From Mycolicibacterium fortuitum subsp. fortuitum (lineage in GTDB: Bacteria > Actinomycetota > Actinomycetes > Mycobacteriales > Mycobacteriaceae), in the NCBI RefSeq assembly GCF_022179545.1, contig NZ_AP025518.1:2666001-2730000 (forward strand): a stretch of 64,000 nucleotides of DNA, in the 5' to 3' direction. Each line of letters opens with the position of its first letter. Within the stretch, counting starts at the first letter, position 1. The notes under the pieces were generated by a model. That model searched no databases. It was not told where the DNA came from and worked only from the letters and a program-made list of their open reading frames with translations. The position numbers were made by a program, and so were the translations under genes. This document shows positions 27,330 through 36,464 of this stretch, piece after piece.

Positions 27330-28976
27330 GTGACAGCGCAGGCAGCTCCGTCGGGTACCGCCGAGAAAACGTCTTCCGAGGTGGATGTCGTCGTGGTGGG
27401 AGCCGGCTTCGCCGGGCTGTACGCGCTGCATCGCTTTCGGGAGCAAGGCCTTTCGGTCCGAGTCTTCGAAGCGGCCGACGGCGTGGGCGGGGTCTGGTAC
27501 TGGAACCGTTATCCCGGCGCCAGGTGCGATGTCGAAAGCGTCGATTACTCCTACTCCTTCGACAAGGACCTCGAGCAGGAGTGGAACTGGACCGAGAAGT
27601 ACGCCACCCAGCCGGAGATCCTGGCCTACCTCAACCATGTTGCCGACCGGTTCGACCTGCGACGCGACATCTCGTTCGGCACGAGGGTCACCGATATGGT
27701 GCTCGACGAGAAGACGCTGCGCTGGCAGGTCCGTACCGACCGCGGTGACGTGGTTTCCACACGGTTCTGCATCCTGGCGGTCGGCCCGCTGTCCAACGCG
27801 AACATCCCTGCGATCGAGGGTCTCGAATCGTTTGCGGGCGAGGTCTATCACACCGCCCACTGGCCGCACGAGGGGGTTGACTTCACCGGCAAGCGGGTCG
27901 GTGTGATCGGCACCGGATCTTCGGGCATCCAAGCGATTCCGCACATCGCGAAGGAAGCCGAACAGCTCTACGTCTTCCAGCGCACCCCGAACTACAGCGT
28001 GCCGGCCGGCAACATTCCGCTCGACGAGCAGACGCGGGCTGCGCAGAAGGCCGGGTACGCCGAGCGTCGCAGGCTCTCGATGCTCAGCGGCGGCGGCTCA
28101 CCACACCAGCCCCATCCCAAGTCCGCCCTGGAGGTCTCCGCCGAGGAACGGCAGCAGACCTATGAGCGGCGGTGGCAACTGGGCGGGGTGTTGTTCTCCA
28201 AGGCCTTCCCGGACCAGCTGGTCACCATCGAGGCCAACGACACCGCGCGGTTGTTCTGGGAGCAGAAGGTTCGCGCCGTGATCGACGATCCCGCGGTGGC
28301 CGATGTGCTGATCCCCAAGGACCATCCGATCGGCGCGAAGCGTATCTGCACCGACGACAACTACTTCCAGACCTTCAACCGGGACAATGTCTCGCTGGTG
28401 AATCTGCGGGCGACACCGATCGAGCGGATCGACCCGTCGGGCCTCGACACCACCGACGCGCATTACGACCTCGATGCGTTGGTGCTGGCCACCGGATTCG
28501 ACGCGATGACCGGTTCGGTCCAGAAGCTCAACGTGGTGGGCCGGGGTGGGCGAACCCTCAACGAAGCGTGGGCCGAAGGGCCCGTGACCTACCTCGGACT
28601 CGGTGTACCGGGTTTCCCCAACGTCTTCAACATCGCCGGGCCGGGCGCCCCTTCGGTGCTGGCCAACATGGTGCTGCACTCCGAGCTGCACCTGAACTGG
28701 GTGGCCGATGCGATCGCCTACCTCGACGCGCACGGGGCTGCGGCGATCGAGGCCCGCGAGGACGCCGCCGCCGAGTGGGTGGCCGAATGCACCCGTCGTG
28801 CTGCAGAAACCCTCATGCCACAAGCGAATTCGTGGTACCTGGGCGCGAACATCCCGGGTAAGCCGCGGGTGTTCATGCCCTTCGTCGGAGGGTTCGGCGT
28901 GTACGGCGAGATCATCGCCGACGTCGCGGCCGCCGGCTACAAGGGCTTCGACATCCACCAGGACCTGACCGGATAG
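27330..28976 (+). CDS. Type I Baeyer-Villiger monooxygenase (cyclohexanone monooxygenase type)
   Basis: The 548-residue flavoenzyme has an FAD-binding GAGFAG (24-29), the WYWNRYPGARCD segment, the type I BVMO fingerprint FAGEVYHTAHWP (168-179), an NADPH-binding GTGSSG (194-199) and the ANIPGK motif near the C-terminus. These features place it near cyclohexanone and cyclopentanone monooxygenases. It inserts oxygen next to a ketone to give an ester or lactone using NADPH and O2. The GTG at 27330 follows GAAAGG; a GTG at 27294 is possible. Its 3' end overlaps the convergent esterase gene by 40 bp. Confidence 0.93.
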   Translation: MTAQAAPSGTAEKTSSEVDVVVVGAGFAGLYALHRFREQGLSVRVFEAADGVGGVWYWNRYPGARCDVESVDYSYSFDKDLEQEWNWTEKYATQPEILAYLNHVADRFDLRRDISFGTRVTDMVLDEKTLRWQVRTDRGDVVSTRFCILAVGPLSNANIPAIEGLESFAGEVYHTAHWPHEGVDFTGKRVGVIGTGSSGIQAIPHIAKEAEQLYVFQRTPNYSVPAGNIPLDEQTRAAQKAGYAERRRLSMLSGGGSPHQPHPKSALEVSAEERQQTYERRWQLGGVLFSKAFPDQLVTIEANDTARLFWEQKVRAVIDDPAVADVLIPKDHPIGAKRICTDDNYFQTFNRDNVSLVNLRATPIERIDPSGLDTTDAHYDLDALVLATGFDAMTGSVQKLNVVGRGGRTLNEAWAEGPVTYLGLGVPGFPNVFNIAGPGAPSVLANMVLHSELHLNWVADAIAYLDAHGAAAIEAREDAAAEWVAECTRRAAETLMPQANSWYLGANIPGKPRVFMPFVGGFGVYGEIIADVAAAGYKGFDIHQDLTG

Positions 28977-29902
28977 CGGTCCAGGACGGTGCGGATGTCC
29001 TCGCACACCTGTTGTCTGGCCGTCACGGCCAATGTCAGCGACGGCATTGTCATGAATCCGTGAATGGCACCGGCATAATTGCGGTGAACCACCGGAACCC
29101 CTTCGGCGGCAAGCGCTTCGGCATAATCTTCACCCTCGCTGTTCAGCGGGTCGAGGCCCGCGGTGACGACCACCGCCGGCGGCAGCCCGCAGAGGTCGGC
29201 GTGAATCGGCGCGGCAGGGGGATGTGCACGGTCACGGGTGTCGGGCACGTACTGGTCCCAGTACCACTCCATGGCGGCCCTGGTGTTGTAGAACCCCGTC
29301 GCGAACCTCAGGTATGACTCGGTGCCGAAGTCCGCGGCGATCACCGGATAGAGCAGCGCCTGGCACGCCACGTCGGGACCGCCGAGATCGCGGGCGAGCA
29401 AAGCGGTCACCGCCGCGAGATTACCGCCGGCACTGTCGCCTGCGACGACGATCTTCGTCGCGTCACCATCGAGCTCGTCGGCACACCGAGCGGCCCAGCA
29501 CACTGCGCCGTACACGTCGTCGGCGGCTGCCGGCCACGGCGACTCCGGCGCCAGCCGGTAGTCGACGGAAATCACCACCGCGCCGATTCCGGCGGACAGG
29601 GATCGGCACAGGTCGTCGTGCGTGTCGAGATCGCAGAACACGAACCCCCCGCCGTGAGCGAACACCACCATCGGTGCCGGGACGCCGGACGGCGCTTCCG
29701 GCCGATAGATCCGGACGGGTATCCGGCCATGTGGTCCCGGTATCGAGCGGTCTTGCACCGACCCGATCCGTTGGGGCTGCAGCGGCGGCGTGTACCGGGA
29801 CCGCACAGCGGCTCTGGCCTCGGGTCCGCTCATCGTTTCGACCGCCGGGAAACCGGTGTTGAGCACGGGCAGCAGTGCCGCGACCTCTGGATCGACTTTC
29901 AT
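28937..29902 (-). CDS. Hormone-sensitive-lipase-type esterase 2
   Basis: A 321-residue HSL-family hydrolase: oxyanion HGGGFVFCDLD, nucleophile Ser in GDSAGGN, Asp in TAGLDPL and His in GAIHGFM. It is a paralogue of the LipO-like esterase in this region (shared DYRLAPE and VIYP/LLYPV segments). The ATG at 29902 has AGGCGG just upstream; an ATG at 29947 is open but lacks a ribosome site. As a neighbour of the Baeyer-Villiger enzyme it is a natural candidate for lactone or ester hydrolysis of the product (inference). Confidence 0.9.
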   Translation of the reverse strand: MKVDPEVAALLPVLNTGFPAVETMSGPEARAAVRSRYTPPLQPQRIGSVQDRSIPGPHGRIPVRIYRPEAPSGVPAPMVVFAHGGGFVFCDLDTHDDLCRSLSAGIGAVVISVDYRLAPESPWPAAADDVYGAVCWAARCADELDGDATKIVVAGDSAGGNLAAVTALLARDLGGPDVACQALLYPVIAADFGTESYLRFATGFYNTRAAMEWYWDQYVPDTRDRAHPPAAPIHADLCGLPPAVVVTAGLDPLNSEGEDYAEALAAEGVPVVHRNYAGAIHGFMTMPSLTLAVTARQQVCEDIRTVLDRYPVRSWWMSKPL

Positions 29903-30244
29903 GTCCGCCTGTTCGTCGGGTTGTCCGTACCCGGCACGGAACCACATCGAAGCTGTCGCCGGCCGGCGTGTTCCGCGCAGTGGGATTTGCGGATCGCGCT
30001 GGCGCCCAGCGGGATTGAGGCTGGACCGCGGCGAACCGCAGGCCGCTATACCACGTCGGCCCAGATCTTGTACCGCTGAGCGAGACTGCAGTGCCTCGCG
30101 GTGCGGTAAGTGCGCACGATCACAGGGCCCGGCGCAATGAGGCGGTCGACACATCGGCGAAATCCGCAGTCGGGGAGTCGTATTCGACCGGGCGAACCGG
30201 AGCCGTCGCCACGGCGTGCTCGACACCTGATAGATGGAGAGGCA
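29903..30244. other. 342-bp divergent intergenic region
   Basis: No convincing gene is present. The region separates the esterase 2 gene from the phosphatase gene, holds the 17-bp site D at 30070-30086, and ends with the GGAGAGG ribosome site of the phosphatase gene. Both promoters must lie here. Confidence 0.6.
30070..30086 (-). promoter_or_regulatory. Shared 17-bp palindrome, site D
   Basis: On the minus strand the site reads GTCTCGCTCAGCGGTAC, 15 of 17 identical to site C. It lies 168 bp upstream of the esterase 2 start and 159 bp upstream of the phosphatase start. Confidence 0.65.
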
Positions 30245-31807
30245 ATGGACCGACACAACAAGTTCGACAACGGCGCCGCGCCCGCTGTGCGTCGCCGTTC
30301 GAGAACGACATGGAAAGGCCTGGGCATCGTGCTGACCGCCTTCGGCTTTTTCGTGATGTCCGTGCTACCCGCGTGGGCCGCCGAGAACATGCGGGTCACT
30401 TTCGTGCGGCACGGCCAGTCCGCAGGCAACACGTCGGGGAACATCGACACCTCGACGCCAGGTCCTTCGCTCACCCCGCTGGGGCGCGAGCAGGCTCAGG
30501 CGGTGGTCGACAGGCTGGGGGACAACAACTACGACGCCATCTATGCATCGCAGATGATCCGCACCCAACAGACCGCGGAACCGATGTCGGCCTACCTGGG
30601 TCTGCCGATCCAGGTGCTCCCAGGCCTGCAGGAAATCGAGGCGGGCGACTACGAGGGCATGCCAGAGAGCGGAGCACTCGACGGCTACCTCCAGGCCCCG
30701 ATCGCCTGGGCGTTCGCCGGTCAACTCGGCGCGCGAATCCCGGGATCGATCGACGGCAACGAGTTCGACGCGCGCGTCGACGGCGCATTGAAGACCATGT
30801 ACGACAAGGGCGATCGCAACGTCATCGTGTTCTCGCACGGCGGCACCATCATGTTCTGGACCATGATGAACGCCAAGAATCTCACGCTGGCGGAGAAGGG
30901 CATGCTGCTGAGCCAGCATGCGCTGGGCAACACCGACTACGTCGTCATCGAGGGAAACCCCGAGGACGGCTGGACGCTGGTGGACTGGAACGGCCAGCGG
31001 TTCAGTCCCGAGCCCACATTCGGACACGAGGTGGGTGTACAGGTGCGTACGTTGACCCGCCAGCTCGAAGCCGCGACGAAACAGGTGACGGACTCGTTCG
31101 CCACCGGTGACGTGATCAAGGTCGCGACGGCGATCAACCGCGGTGTGGCCGAGGCCGCCTTCTCGGTGGCCAAGTTCAACCGTGCAGTCAATGCCGAGGT
31201 CATCAAGCGCGTCGACAAGATCATCGGCAAGGTGGGGACCCCGGCGCCCGAACCGGTGTCCGAGCGCACCGACAAGGCGTCCGAGACAGGCGGGGGCGCT
31301 GTCCAGAACACCGGTTCGGCCACCGACATGCTGAAGCCGCTCGACGTTGCGGTGTCCGACCCCAAGGAGCAAGCGCTGGAGTCGTCCGGGCCTGACCGCA
31401 GCAGCCTGACCGAGAAGGTGACGTCCGCGGTGCGCAACAAGGCGACAACCGATCTGACCGACGGCAACATGGTCAGGCCCGGTAAGGCCTTCGCCGAGAC
31501 CAAGCGCGCCGGCGAGCAGGCTCGTGCCGGGGTTTCCGATGTCGCCGGTCAGCTGAGGTCGACGGTGAAGTCCTCGGTCACCGGCCTCAAGGACGCCGCG
31601 AAGAAGGTGTCCGAGATGTCGGTGCGGCAAGCGCTTCGCGCGGCAGCACCGCTTCCGGGAAGCCGTCGGCAAAGGCGTCCGCGGATTCGGACGGCAAGTA
31701 GTAACAGCAAGGAGATGAAATCGGCCCCCTCCGTAGCACGGAGGGGGCCGATCTTGTCGTCTGTTGTGCGACCGGACTCAGTCCAGGTAGTCGCGCAGCA
31801 CCTGTGA
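30245..31807 (+). CDS. Exported histidine-phosphatase-family protein, C-terminus probably frameshifted
   Basis: The product has a Sec signal peptide (hydrophobic [19 protein letters not shown] followed by AENM) and a phosphoglycerate-mutase-like domain with RHGQSAGN, the RTQQTAEP segment, the catalytic EIEAGDYEG and the second His in FSHGG. A long Ala/Lys/Thr-rich low-complexity tail follows. ATG 30245 follows GGAGAGG. After about position 31,650 the reading frame loses the high third-position GC of the gene, runs through a terminator hairpin and overlaps sigA by 30 bp. The +1 frame stays coding-like and stops at tandem TAG-TAA (31699-31704). The intact protein probably ended there. Confidence 0.8.
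   Translation: MDRHNKFDNGAAPAVRRRSRTTWKGLGIVLTAFGFFVMSVLPAWAAENMRVTFVRHGQSAGNTSGNIDTSTPGPSLTPLGREQAQAVVDRLGDNNYDAIYASQMIRTQQTAEPMSAYLGLPIQVLPGLQEIEAGDYEGMPESGALDGYLQAPIAWAFAGQLGARIPGSIDGNEFDARVDGALKTMYDKGDRNVIVFSHGGTIMFWTMMNAKNLTLAEKGMLLSQHALGNTDYVVIEGNPEDGWTLVDWNGQRFSPEPTFGHEVGVQVRTLTRQLEAATKQVTDSFATGDVIKVATAINRGVAEAAFSVAKFNRAVNAEVIKRVDKIIGKVGTPAPEPVSERTDKASETGGGAVQNTGSATDMLKPLDVAVSDPKEQALESSGPDRSSLTEKVTSAVRNKATTDLTDGNMVRPGKAFAETKRAGEQARAGVSDVAGQLRSTVKSSVTGLKDAAKKVSEMSVRQALRAAAPLPGSRRQRRPRIRTASSNSKEMKSAPSVARRGPILSSVVRPDSVQVVAQHL
31720..31752. terminator. Strong bidirectional hairpin terminator
   Basis: Perfect 15-bp arms (31720-31734 and 31738-31752) enclose an AGC loop. It lies between the tandem stops of the +1 frame of the phosphatase gene and the sigA stop codon, and should end both transcripts. 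Confidence 0.9.
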
Positions 31808-33223
31808 GCGCGACGGGTGGCGCAGCTTGCTCATGGTCTTCGATTCGATCTGACGGATGCGCTCGCGCGTCACGCCGTAGACCTGGCCGATCTCGTCGAG
31901 CGTGCGCGGCTGGCCGTCGGTGAGGCCGAACCGCAGCCGGACCACGCCCGCCTCGCGCTCGGACAGTGTCTCCAGCACGGACTGCAGCTGATCCTGAAGC
32001 AACGTGAAGGACACGGCGTCGACGGCCACCACCGCTTCGGAATCCTCGATGAAGTCACCGAGTTGGCTGTCGCCCTCGTCGCCGATGGTCTGGTCCAGCG
32101 AAATGGGCTCACGCGCGTACTGCTGGATCTCCAGCACCTTCTCCGGCGTGATGTCCATTTCCTTGGCCAGCTCTTCAGGGGTGGGCTCGCGGCCCAGGTC
32201 CTGCAGCAGCTCGCGCTGGATGCGACCCAGCTTGTTGATGACCTCGACCATGTGCACCGGAATGCGGATGGTGCGGGCCTGGTCGGCCATGGCGCGGGTG
32301 ATGGCCTGACGGATCCACCAGGTGGCGTACGTGGAGAACTTGTAGCCCTTGGTGTAGTCGAACTTCTCGACCGCGCGGATCAGGCCCAGGTTGCCTTCCT
32401 GGATCAGGTCGAGGAACGCCATGCCGCGGCCCGTGTAGCGCTTGGCCAACGACACCACCAGACGCAGGTTGGCTTCCAGCAGATGGTTTTTCGCGCGATC
32501 ACCGTCGCGGCAGATCCACTGGTAGTCGCGCCGCACCTGCGTGGTGAGCTTCTCGCCCTTCTCGGCGAACTCTGCCATCTTCTGGGTGGCGAAGAGCCCG
32601 GCCTCGATGCGCTTGGCGAGCTCGACCTCTTCCTCCGCATTGAGCAGAGCGACCTTGCCGATCTGCTTGAGGTAGGCACGGACCGAGTCGGCCGAGGCCG
32701 TCAGCTCGGCGTCTTTACGGGCCTGCCGCAGCGCCTCGGACTCTTCCTCATCCCAGACGAAGTCCCCGGAGGCCTTGTCCTTCTCGGACGGCTCCGGATG
32801 TTCCTCATCGCCCTTGGCGGTCTTGCCGGCAGCCGGTGCGGCGGCCTTCCCGTCCTTGGCGTCCTCGGCTTCGTCCTCGTCGTCGTCGTCCTCGTCGGAC
32901 TCCTCGACCTCGTCATCGGTGTCGAGGTCATCGTCGAGTTCGAGGTCGGTGTCGTCGACGTCGAGATCCTCGCCCGGGCCTGCTTCCAGGTCGTCGGCGG
33001 TATCCAGGTCGTCGTTGACGTCCTCGGGCTTGCCCGCCGCGGCCTTGGTGGCCTTCTTGGCGGGCGCCTTCTTGGCGGGGGCGCGCTTGGTGGCGGTGCC
33101 GCCCTCGGCCTTGGCCGCGGTGCTCTTGGCTGCCCGCTTGGCCGGGGCCTTCTTGGCGGGAGTCTTGGTAGCGGTGCGCTTCACCGGCTCGTCGGTCGCC
33201 GGGCTTGCCTTTGTCGCTGCCAC
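31778..33223 (-). CDS. sigA: Principal sigma factor SigA
   Basis: A 481-residue primary sigma factor. The N-terminal third is Ala/Lys-rich (repeated PAKKA units) then very acidic (Asp/Glu runs), as in mycobacterial SigA. Conserved regions 1.2 ([16 protein letters not shown]), 2.1-2.4 ([34 protein letters not shown]), 3 and 4 ([19 protein letters not shown]) are complete. The GTG at 33223 begins [13 protein letters not shown], the family start, after GAAAGGG. It directs housekeeping transcription. Confidence 0.97.
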   Translation of the reverse strand: MAATKASPATDEPVKRTATKTPAKKAPAKRAAKSTAAKAEGGTATKRAPAKKAPAKKATKAAAGKPEDVNDDLDTADDLEAGPGEDLDVDDTDLELDDDLDTDDEVEESDEDDDDEDEAEDAKDGKAAAPAAGKTAKGDEEHPEPSEKDKASGDFVWDEEESEALRQARKDAELTASADSVRAYLKQIGKVALLNAEEEVELAKRIEAGLFATQKMAEFAEKGEKLTTQVRRDYQWICRDGDRAKNHLLEANLRLVVSLAKRYTGRGMAFLDLIQEGNLGLIRAVEKFDYTKGYKFSTYATWWIRQAITRAMADQARTIRIPVHMVEVINKLGRIQRELLQDLGREPTPEELAKEMDITPEKVLEIQQYAREPISLDQTIGDEGDSQLGDFIEDSEAVVAVDAVSFTLLQDQLQSVLETLSEREAGVVRLRFGLTDGQPRTLDEIGQVYGVTRERIRQIESKTMSKLRHPSRSQVLRDYLD

Positions 33224-33248
33224 GTACACCCTTTCGGTCTCACGAAAT

Positions 33249-33279
33249 TTTCGGTGGGCATGGGCATACTCCACCGAAA
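33249..33279 (-). other. Hairpin in the sigA 5' leader
   Basis: TTTCGGTGG (33249-33257) and CCACCGAAA (33271-33279) form a 9-bp stem with a 13-nt loop, ending 26 nt upstream of the sigA start codon. It would lie in the 5' untranslated RNA if transcription starts near 33348. Confidence 0.5.
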
Positions 33280-33354
33280 GCGTCTGCTATCGAATGTTGG
33301 CGTTCTTATCTGCTGGGATATTCACCGCTATTCGGTAGGCGGCCGCCGATGACC

Positions 33355-33360
33355 ATTGTA
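33355..33360 (-). promoter_or_regulatory. Candidate -10 element of sigA
   Basis: TACAAT on the minus strand is a good -10 hexamer. It would give a leader of about 125 nt that includes the hairpin at 33249-33279. No clear -35 element is seen at the usual distance. Confidence 0.4.
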
Positions 33361-33428
33361 ACGACAGTGTGGGTGTTCACCGTGCCGAGCGGCAAATTTT
33401 GACCCTCGGAGCGGCCGTTCCAGCGAAG

Positions 33429-34250
33429 TTACCCACTGGTAGCTTGCGGGTCGGTCGCTCCCGCGATCTGGCTGGCCATGGCGGCGCCCACGATGCCCGC
33501 GGTGTTGAGCAATGCCGCAGGCACGATCGGGGTGCGGATCTTCAGCAGCGGCAGCCATTTGTCGGCCTTCCGGCTGATGCCGCCTCCCGCGATGAACAGA
33601 TCCGGCCAGATCGCATTCTCGATCGTCACCAGTACTTTGTTCACCTCTTCGCTCCAGCGCGCGTAACTCCAATCCTTACGTTCCTTGACCGAGGATGCGG
33701 CCCGATGCTCGGCCTCCTTGCCGTCCACCTGCAGGTGGCCAAATTCGGTGTTGGGCAACAACACACCGTTGTGGATCACCGCCGAACCGATCCCGGTGCC
33801 GAACGTGAGCAGGACGACCACGCCGGTGTTGTCCTTGCCCGCCCCGTAATGCTCCTCGGCCAGCCCTGCGGCGTCTGCGTCGTTGAGCACCCTCACCGGC
33901 AGACCACCGAGTGCGTTACCGATCACCTCGGCGGCGTTGACGCCGATCCAACCCTTGTCCACATTGGCCGCAGTCCGCACGATGCCCTCGGTGACCACCC
34001 CTGGGTACGTGACACCCACACTGCCGGTCCAGCCGAACTCGGCAACCACGGCAGCGACTGTTTTCGCCACGGCCTCCGGCGTCGCCGGTTGCGGCGTGTC
34101 GAGCTTGAAACGCTCACCGATGAGCTGCCCGGTGTCGAGGTCGACGATGCCGCCCTTGATCCCGCTGCCGCCGACGTCGACGCCGAACCCGCGGCGCTGC
34201 CGCCCTGCGGTGGGAACCGGATCTGCCGTGGGCACGTCGGGTGCGGTCAT
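33429..34250 (-). CDS. ppgK: Polyphosphate glucokinase
   Basis: A 273-residue ROK-family sugar kinase with the phosphate motif FGVDVGGSGIKGGIVDLDTG, the ROK segment VLNDADAAGLAE with the catalytic Asp, and LTFGTGIGSAVI. Mycobacterial PpgK phosphorylates glucose using inorganic polyphosphate or ATP. It corresponds to Rv2702 in order and size. It is transcribed toward sigA and diverges from suhB over a 154-bp gap. Confidence 0.95.
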   Translation of the reverse strand: MTAPDVPTADPVPTAGRQRRGFGVDVGGSGIKGGIVDLDTGQLIGERFKLDTPQPATPEAVAKTVAAVVAEFGWTGSVGVTYPGVVTEGIVRTAANVDKGWIGVNAAEVIGNALGGLPVRVLNDADAAGLAEEHYGAGKDNTGVVVLLTFGTGIGSAVIHNGVLLPNTEFGHLQVDGKEAEHRAASSVKERKDWSYARWSEEVNKVLVTIENAIWPDLFIAGGGISRKADKWLPLLKIRTPIVPAALLNTAGIVGAAMASQIAGATDPQATSG

Positions 34251-34404
34251 GGGTGCTCCTTTGTGGGACAGGCGATGAGGCTGTCGGGAAGGGTCGGGGA
34301 TGAACCAAGGCGCGCCCCCACCCTAGTAGTTCGCCAACGCCCGCGCGTGCGGTCCGACATCCACCCGAAGCGACTTTTCGATCAGAAGATGTTGCGATAG
34401 GGCC

Positions 34405-35253
34405 GTGACCGACAACAGTTTCGATGCCCCCGCCCTGAGGGCGGTCGCCGAGCAACTCGCCACCGAAGCCGCAGAATTCGTCGCGCGCCGGCGAGCCGAG
34501 GTGTTCGGCGCCATTGCCGACTCCGGCGGTGCCCCGGCTCCGGGCACCGTGCGCACCAAGAGCACGCCGACCGACCCAGTCACGATCGTCGACACCGAAA
34601 CCGAACGGTGGCTGCGCGAGCGGCTGGCGGTGTTGCGGCCGTCAGAGGCGATCCTGGGGGAGGAGGAAGGCGGTCAGCAGGACGGCCGCGACGGACTGAG
34701 CTGGGTGCTCGACCCGATCGACGGCACCGTCAACTTCGTCTACGGCATCCCGGCGTATGCGGTGTCGGTGGCCGCCCAGTACGACGGCCGGTCGGTGGCC
34801 GGAGCGGTGGCGAATGTCCCTGCCGGCGAGGTGTACTCGGCCGCCCTGGGCCACGGCGCAGAGGTGGTGCGGGCCGGAGTGCGGACCCCGCTGCGGTGCA
34901 GTGCTGTCGAGGAGTTGTCGATGGCGTTGCTGGGCACGGGGTTCTCCTACGATCCCGCCCAGCGTGCGCGGCAGGCCACCGTGCTGGCACAGCTGCTGCC
35001 AGAGGTGCGCGATGTGCGCCGGATCGGCTCGTGTGCGCTCGACCTGTGCATGGTCGCGGCGGGCCGATTGGACGCCTATTACGAAGAGGATGTCCAGGTC
35101 TGGGACTGGGCCGCGGCGGCGTTGATCGCGGCCGAGGCCGGCGCCACCGTGTGGCTGCCGACGGCTCCCGGCGCCGAATACGCGGCGGCCTCGGCGCCGG
35201 GAATCGCCGACGAGTTGCGCGACGCGCTAGCAGGCGCCGGTATGGATCTTTGA
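34405..35253 (+). CDS. suhB: Inositol-1-monophosphatase SuhB
   Basis: A 282-residue magnesium-dependent phosphatase of the inositol monophosphatase family. Metal and catalytic motifs GEEE (85-88), DPIDGTVNF (103-111) and the C-terminal WDWAAAALIA segment are intact. It makes free inositol for phosphatidylinositol and mycothiol synthesis. The GTG at 34405 has no ribosome site. The last 27 bp overlap the cei gene, convergently. It corresponds to Rv2701c. Confidence 0.95.
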   Translation: MTDNSFDAPALRAVAEQLATEAAEFVARRRAEVFGAIADSGGAPAPGTVRTKSTPTDPVTIVDTETERWLRERLAVLRPSEAILGEEEGGQQDGRDGLSWVLDPIDGTVNFVYGIPAYAVSVAAQYDGRSVAGAVANVPAGEVYSAALGHGAEVVRAGVRTPLRCSAVEELSMALLGTGFSYDPAQRARQATVLAQLLPEVRDVRRIGSCALDLCMVAAGRLDAYYEEDVQVWDWAAAALIAAEAGATVWLPTAPGAEYAAASAPGIADELRDALAGAGMDL

Positions 35254-35877
35254 CAGCAGCGCGGAATCCGACGGCGCCGTGGCATCGGGCCGCAGGCTGG
35301 CCAGCACGGCCTTGATGTCGTCGTTGCTGGCGAGCTCGTTGAACTCCGTGCCGAGCGCCAGATCGACTGTGGCGTCCGGCCTTTCATCCTGGAACAGCTC
35401 GGTGCACGGGGCGACCAGCCACACCGCCGCAGCAGCTGAACGGCCAGAGGGGCCGAACCGGATCTGGCCCTGGCATTCCAGCCGCGTATTGGAGTAGATC
35501 GGATCGTTGGCGGCCTCGGGTTGCGCGAAGCCGAGGTCGCGCAGCGCACCGGCCACCTCGCCGGCCTGCCCGCCCTGGCCGCTGGCGTTGAGCACCCGGA
35601 TCCTGGTCTCGGCCAGCGGCGCGGGCGTGACGTCGGTCATCGCCGAGAATGCCACCTGTTCGCCGAGCTTGGGGGCTGCGGGGTCGGTGGCCGGAGGCGG
35701 GTTGTTGCACACCGTGGCCTCGTGCACATCGGCCGGTTGGTTGAGCGCGATGATCCAGACGACCATCGTCACCACGGTGAGTACGGCGAACAGCACGATG
35801 CCGGGAACGAAACTGCGCCGACGGAAGGGCCGACCGTGCCGGTCGAAGGCGGTGCCATCGGTGATTTGCGCGACCAC
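35227..35877 (-). CDS. cei: Cell envelope integrity protein Cei
   Basis: The 216-residue protein has one membrane segment (FVPGIVLFAVLTVVTMVVWI) near the N-terminus and an extracytoplasmic LytR C-terminal-type domain (ETRIRVLNASGQGGQAGEVAG-type beta-alpha unit, quoted in part). Four Cys residues outside the membrane (VCNN, LECQ, APCT, TGAC) could form two disulfides. The M. tuberculosis homologue Rv2700 is needed for envelope integrity. The gene diverges from the DUF4193 gene across a perfect CRP-type site. Confidence 0.9.
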   Translation of the reverse strand: MVAQITDGTAFDRHGRPFRRRSFVPGIVLFAVLTVVTMVVWIIALNQPADVHEATVCNNPPPATDPAAPKLGEQVAFSAMTDVTPAPLAETRIRVLNASGQGGQAGEVAGALRDLGFAQPEAANDPIYSNTRLECQGQIRFGPSGRSAAAAVWLVAPCTELFQDERPDATVDLALGTEFNELASNDDIKAVLASLRPDATAPSDSALLSKIHTGAC

Positions 35878-35929
35878 ACCTGCACTCTAAGGGCAACCGG
35901 GTTCGCCGACGCAGCAGAGCTCAGACGGT

Positions 35930-35949
35930 AGTGTGATGTAAATCACACT
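35930..35949. promoter_or_regulatory. CRP-type operator between cei and DUF4193
   Basis: AGTGTGATGTAAATCACACT has perfect 8-bp arms and contains TGTGA-N6-TCACA at 35932-35947, the full CRP consensus. It is 53 bp upstream of cei and 94 bp upstream of the DUF4193 start. The mycobacterial cAMP receptor protein (Rv3676 family) is the expected binder. Confidence 0.85.
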
Positions 35950-36042
35950 GAAACGTGTGGCAATACGGGCACGAATCATTTGGGGAATGCGTTCGACGCT
36001 GGTACAAAGCTCTGCTGCAAGGTAAGGGAGGGGACACAGACG

Positions 36043-36345
36043 ATGGCTACCGACTACGACGCACCGCGGCGTTCCGAAGCAGACGAGGTGTCTGAGGACT
36101 CGCTCGAGGAGCTCAAGGCGCGTCGCAACGAGGCGCAGTCCGCGGTGGTGGATGTCGACGAATCGGAAACGGCCGAGTCGTTCGAGCTGCCGGGCGCGGA
36201 TCTGTCCGGCGAGGAATTGTCGGTACGGGTGGTCCCGAAGCAGGCCGACGAATTCACCTGCTCCAGTTGCTTCCTGGTGCATCACCGCAGCCGGCTGGCA
36301 AGCGAGAAGAACGGCGTGATGATCTGCACGGACTGCGCCGCCTGA
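36043..36345 (+). CDS. DUF4193 zinc-ribbon protein (Rv2699c type)
   Basis: The 100-residue protein has an acidic N-terminal half (EADEVSEDSLEELKARRNEA) and a C-terminal zinc ribbon with CSSC and CTDC pairs separated by HHRSRLASEKNGVMI. This is the actinobacterial DUF4193 pattern. ATG 36043 follows AAGGGAGGGG. Small size, acidity and the ribbon suggest a nucleic-acid or RNA-polymerase partner, but this is not shown. It is followed directly by a palindromic tandem repeat. Confidence 0.88.
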   Translation: MATDYDAPRRSEADEVSEDSLEELKARRNEAQSAVVDVDESETAESFELPGADLSGEELSVRVVPKQADEFTCSSCFLVHHRSRLASEKNGVMICTDCAA

Positions 36346-36464
36346 TTCGCGGCTCAGCCGCTGGAGCTGGATTCGCGGCTCAGCCGCTGGAGCTGAACTC
36401 GCGGCTCAGCCGCTGGAGCTGAACTCGCGGCTCAGCCGCTGGAGCTGGATTCGCGGCTCAGCCG
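36346..36464. repeat. 26-bp palindromic tandem repeat, 4.6 copies
   Basis: Four full units start at 36346, 36372, 36398 and 36424, with a partial fifth at 36450-36464. Each unit contains GCGGCT-C-AGCCGC, a self-complementary core, followed by TGGAGCTGRA or similar. Units differ only at one or two bases. The array begins at the base after the DUF4193 stop and runs into the last codons of the convergent DUF3093 gene. It could act as a multi-hairpin transcription terminator. Confidence 0.9.
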
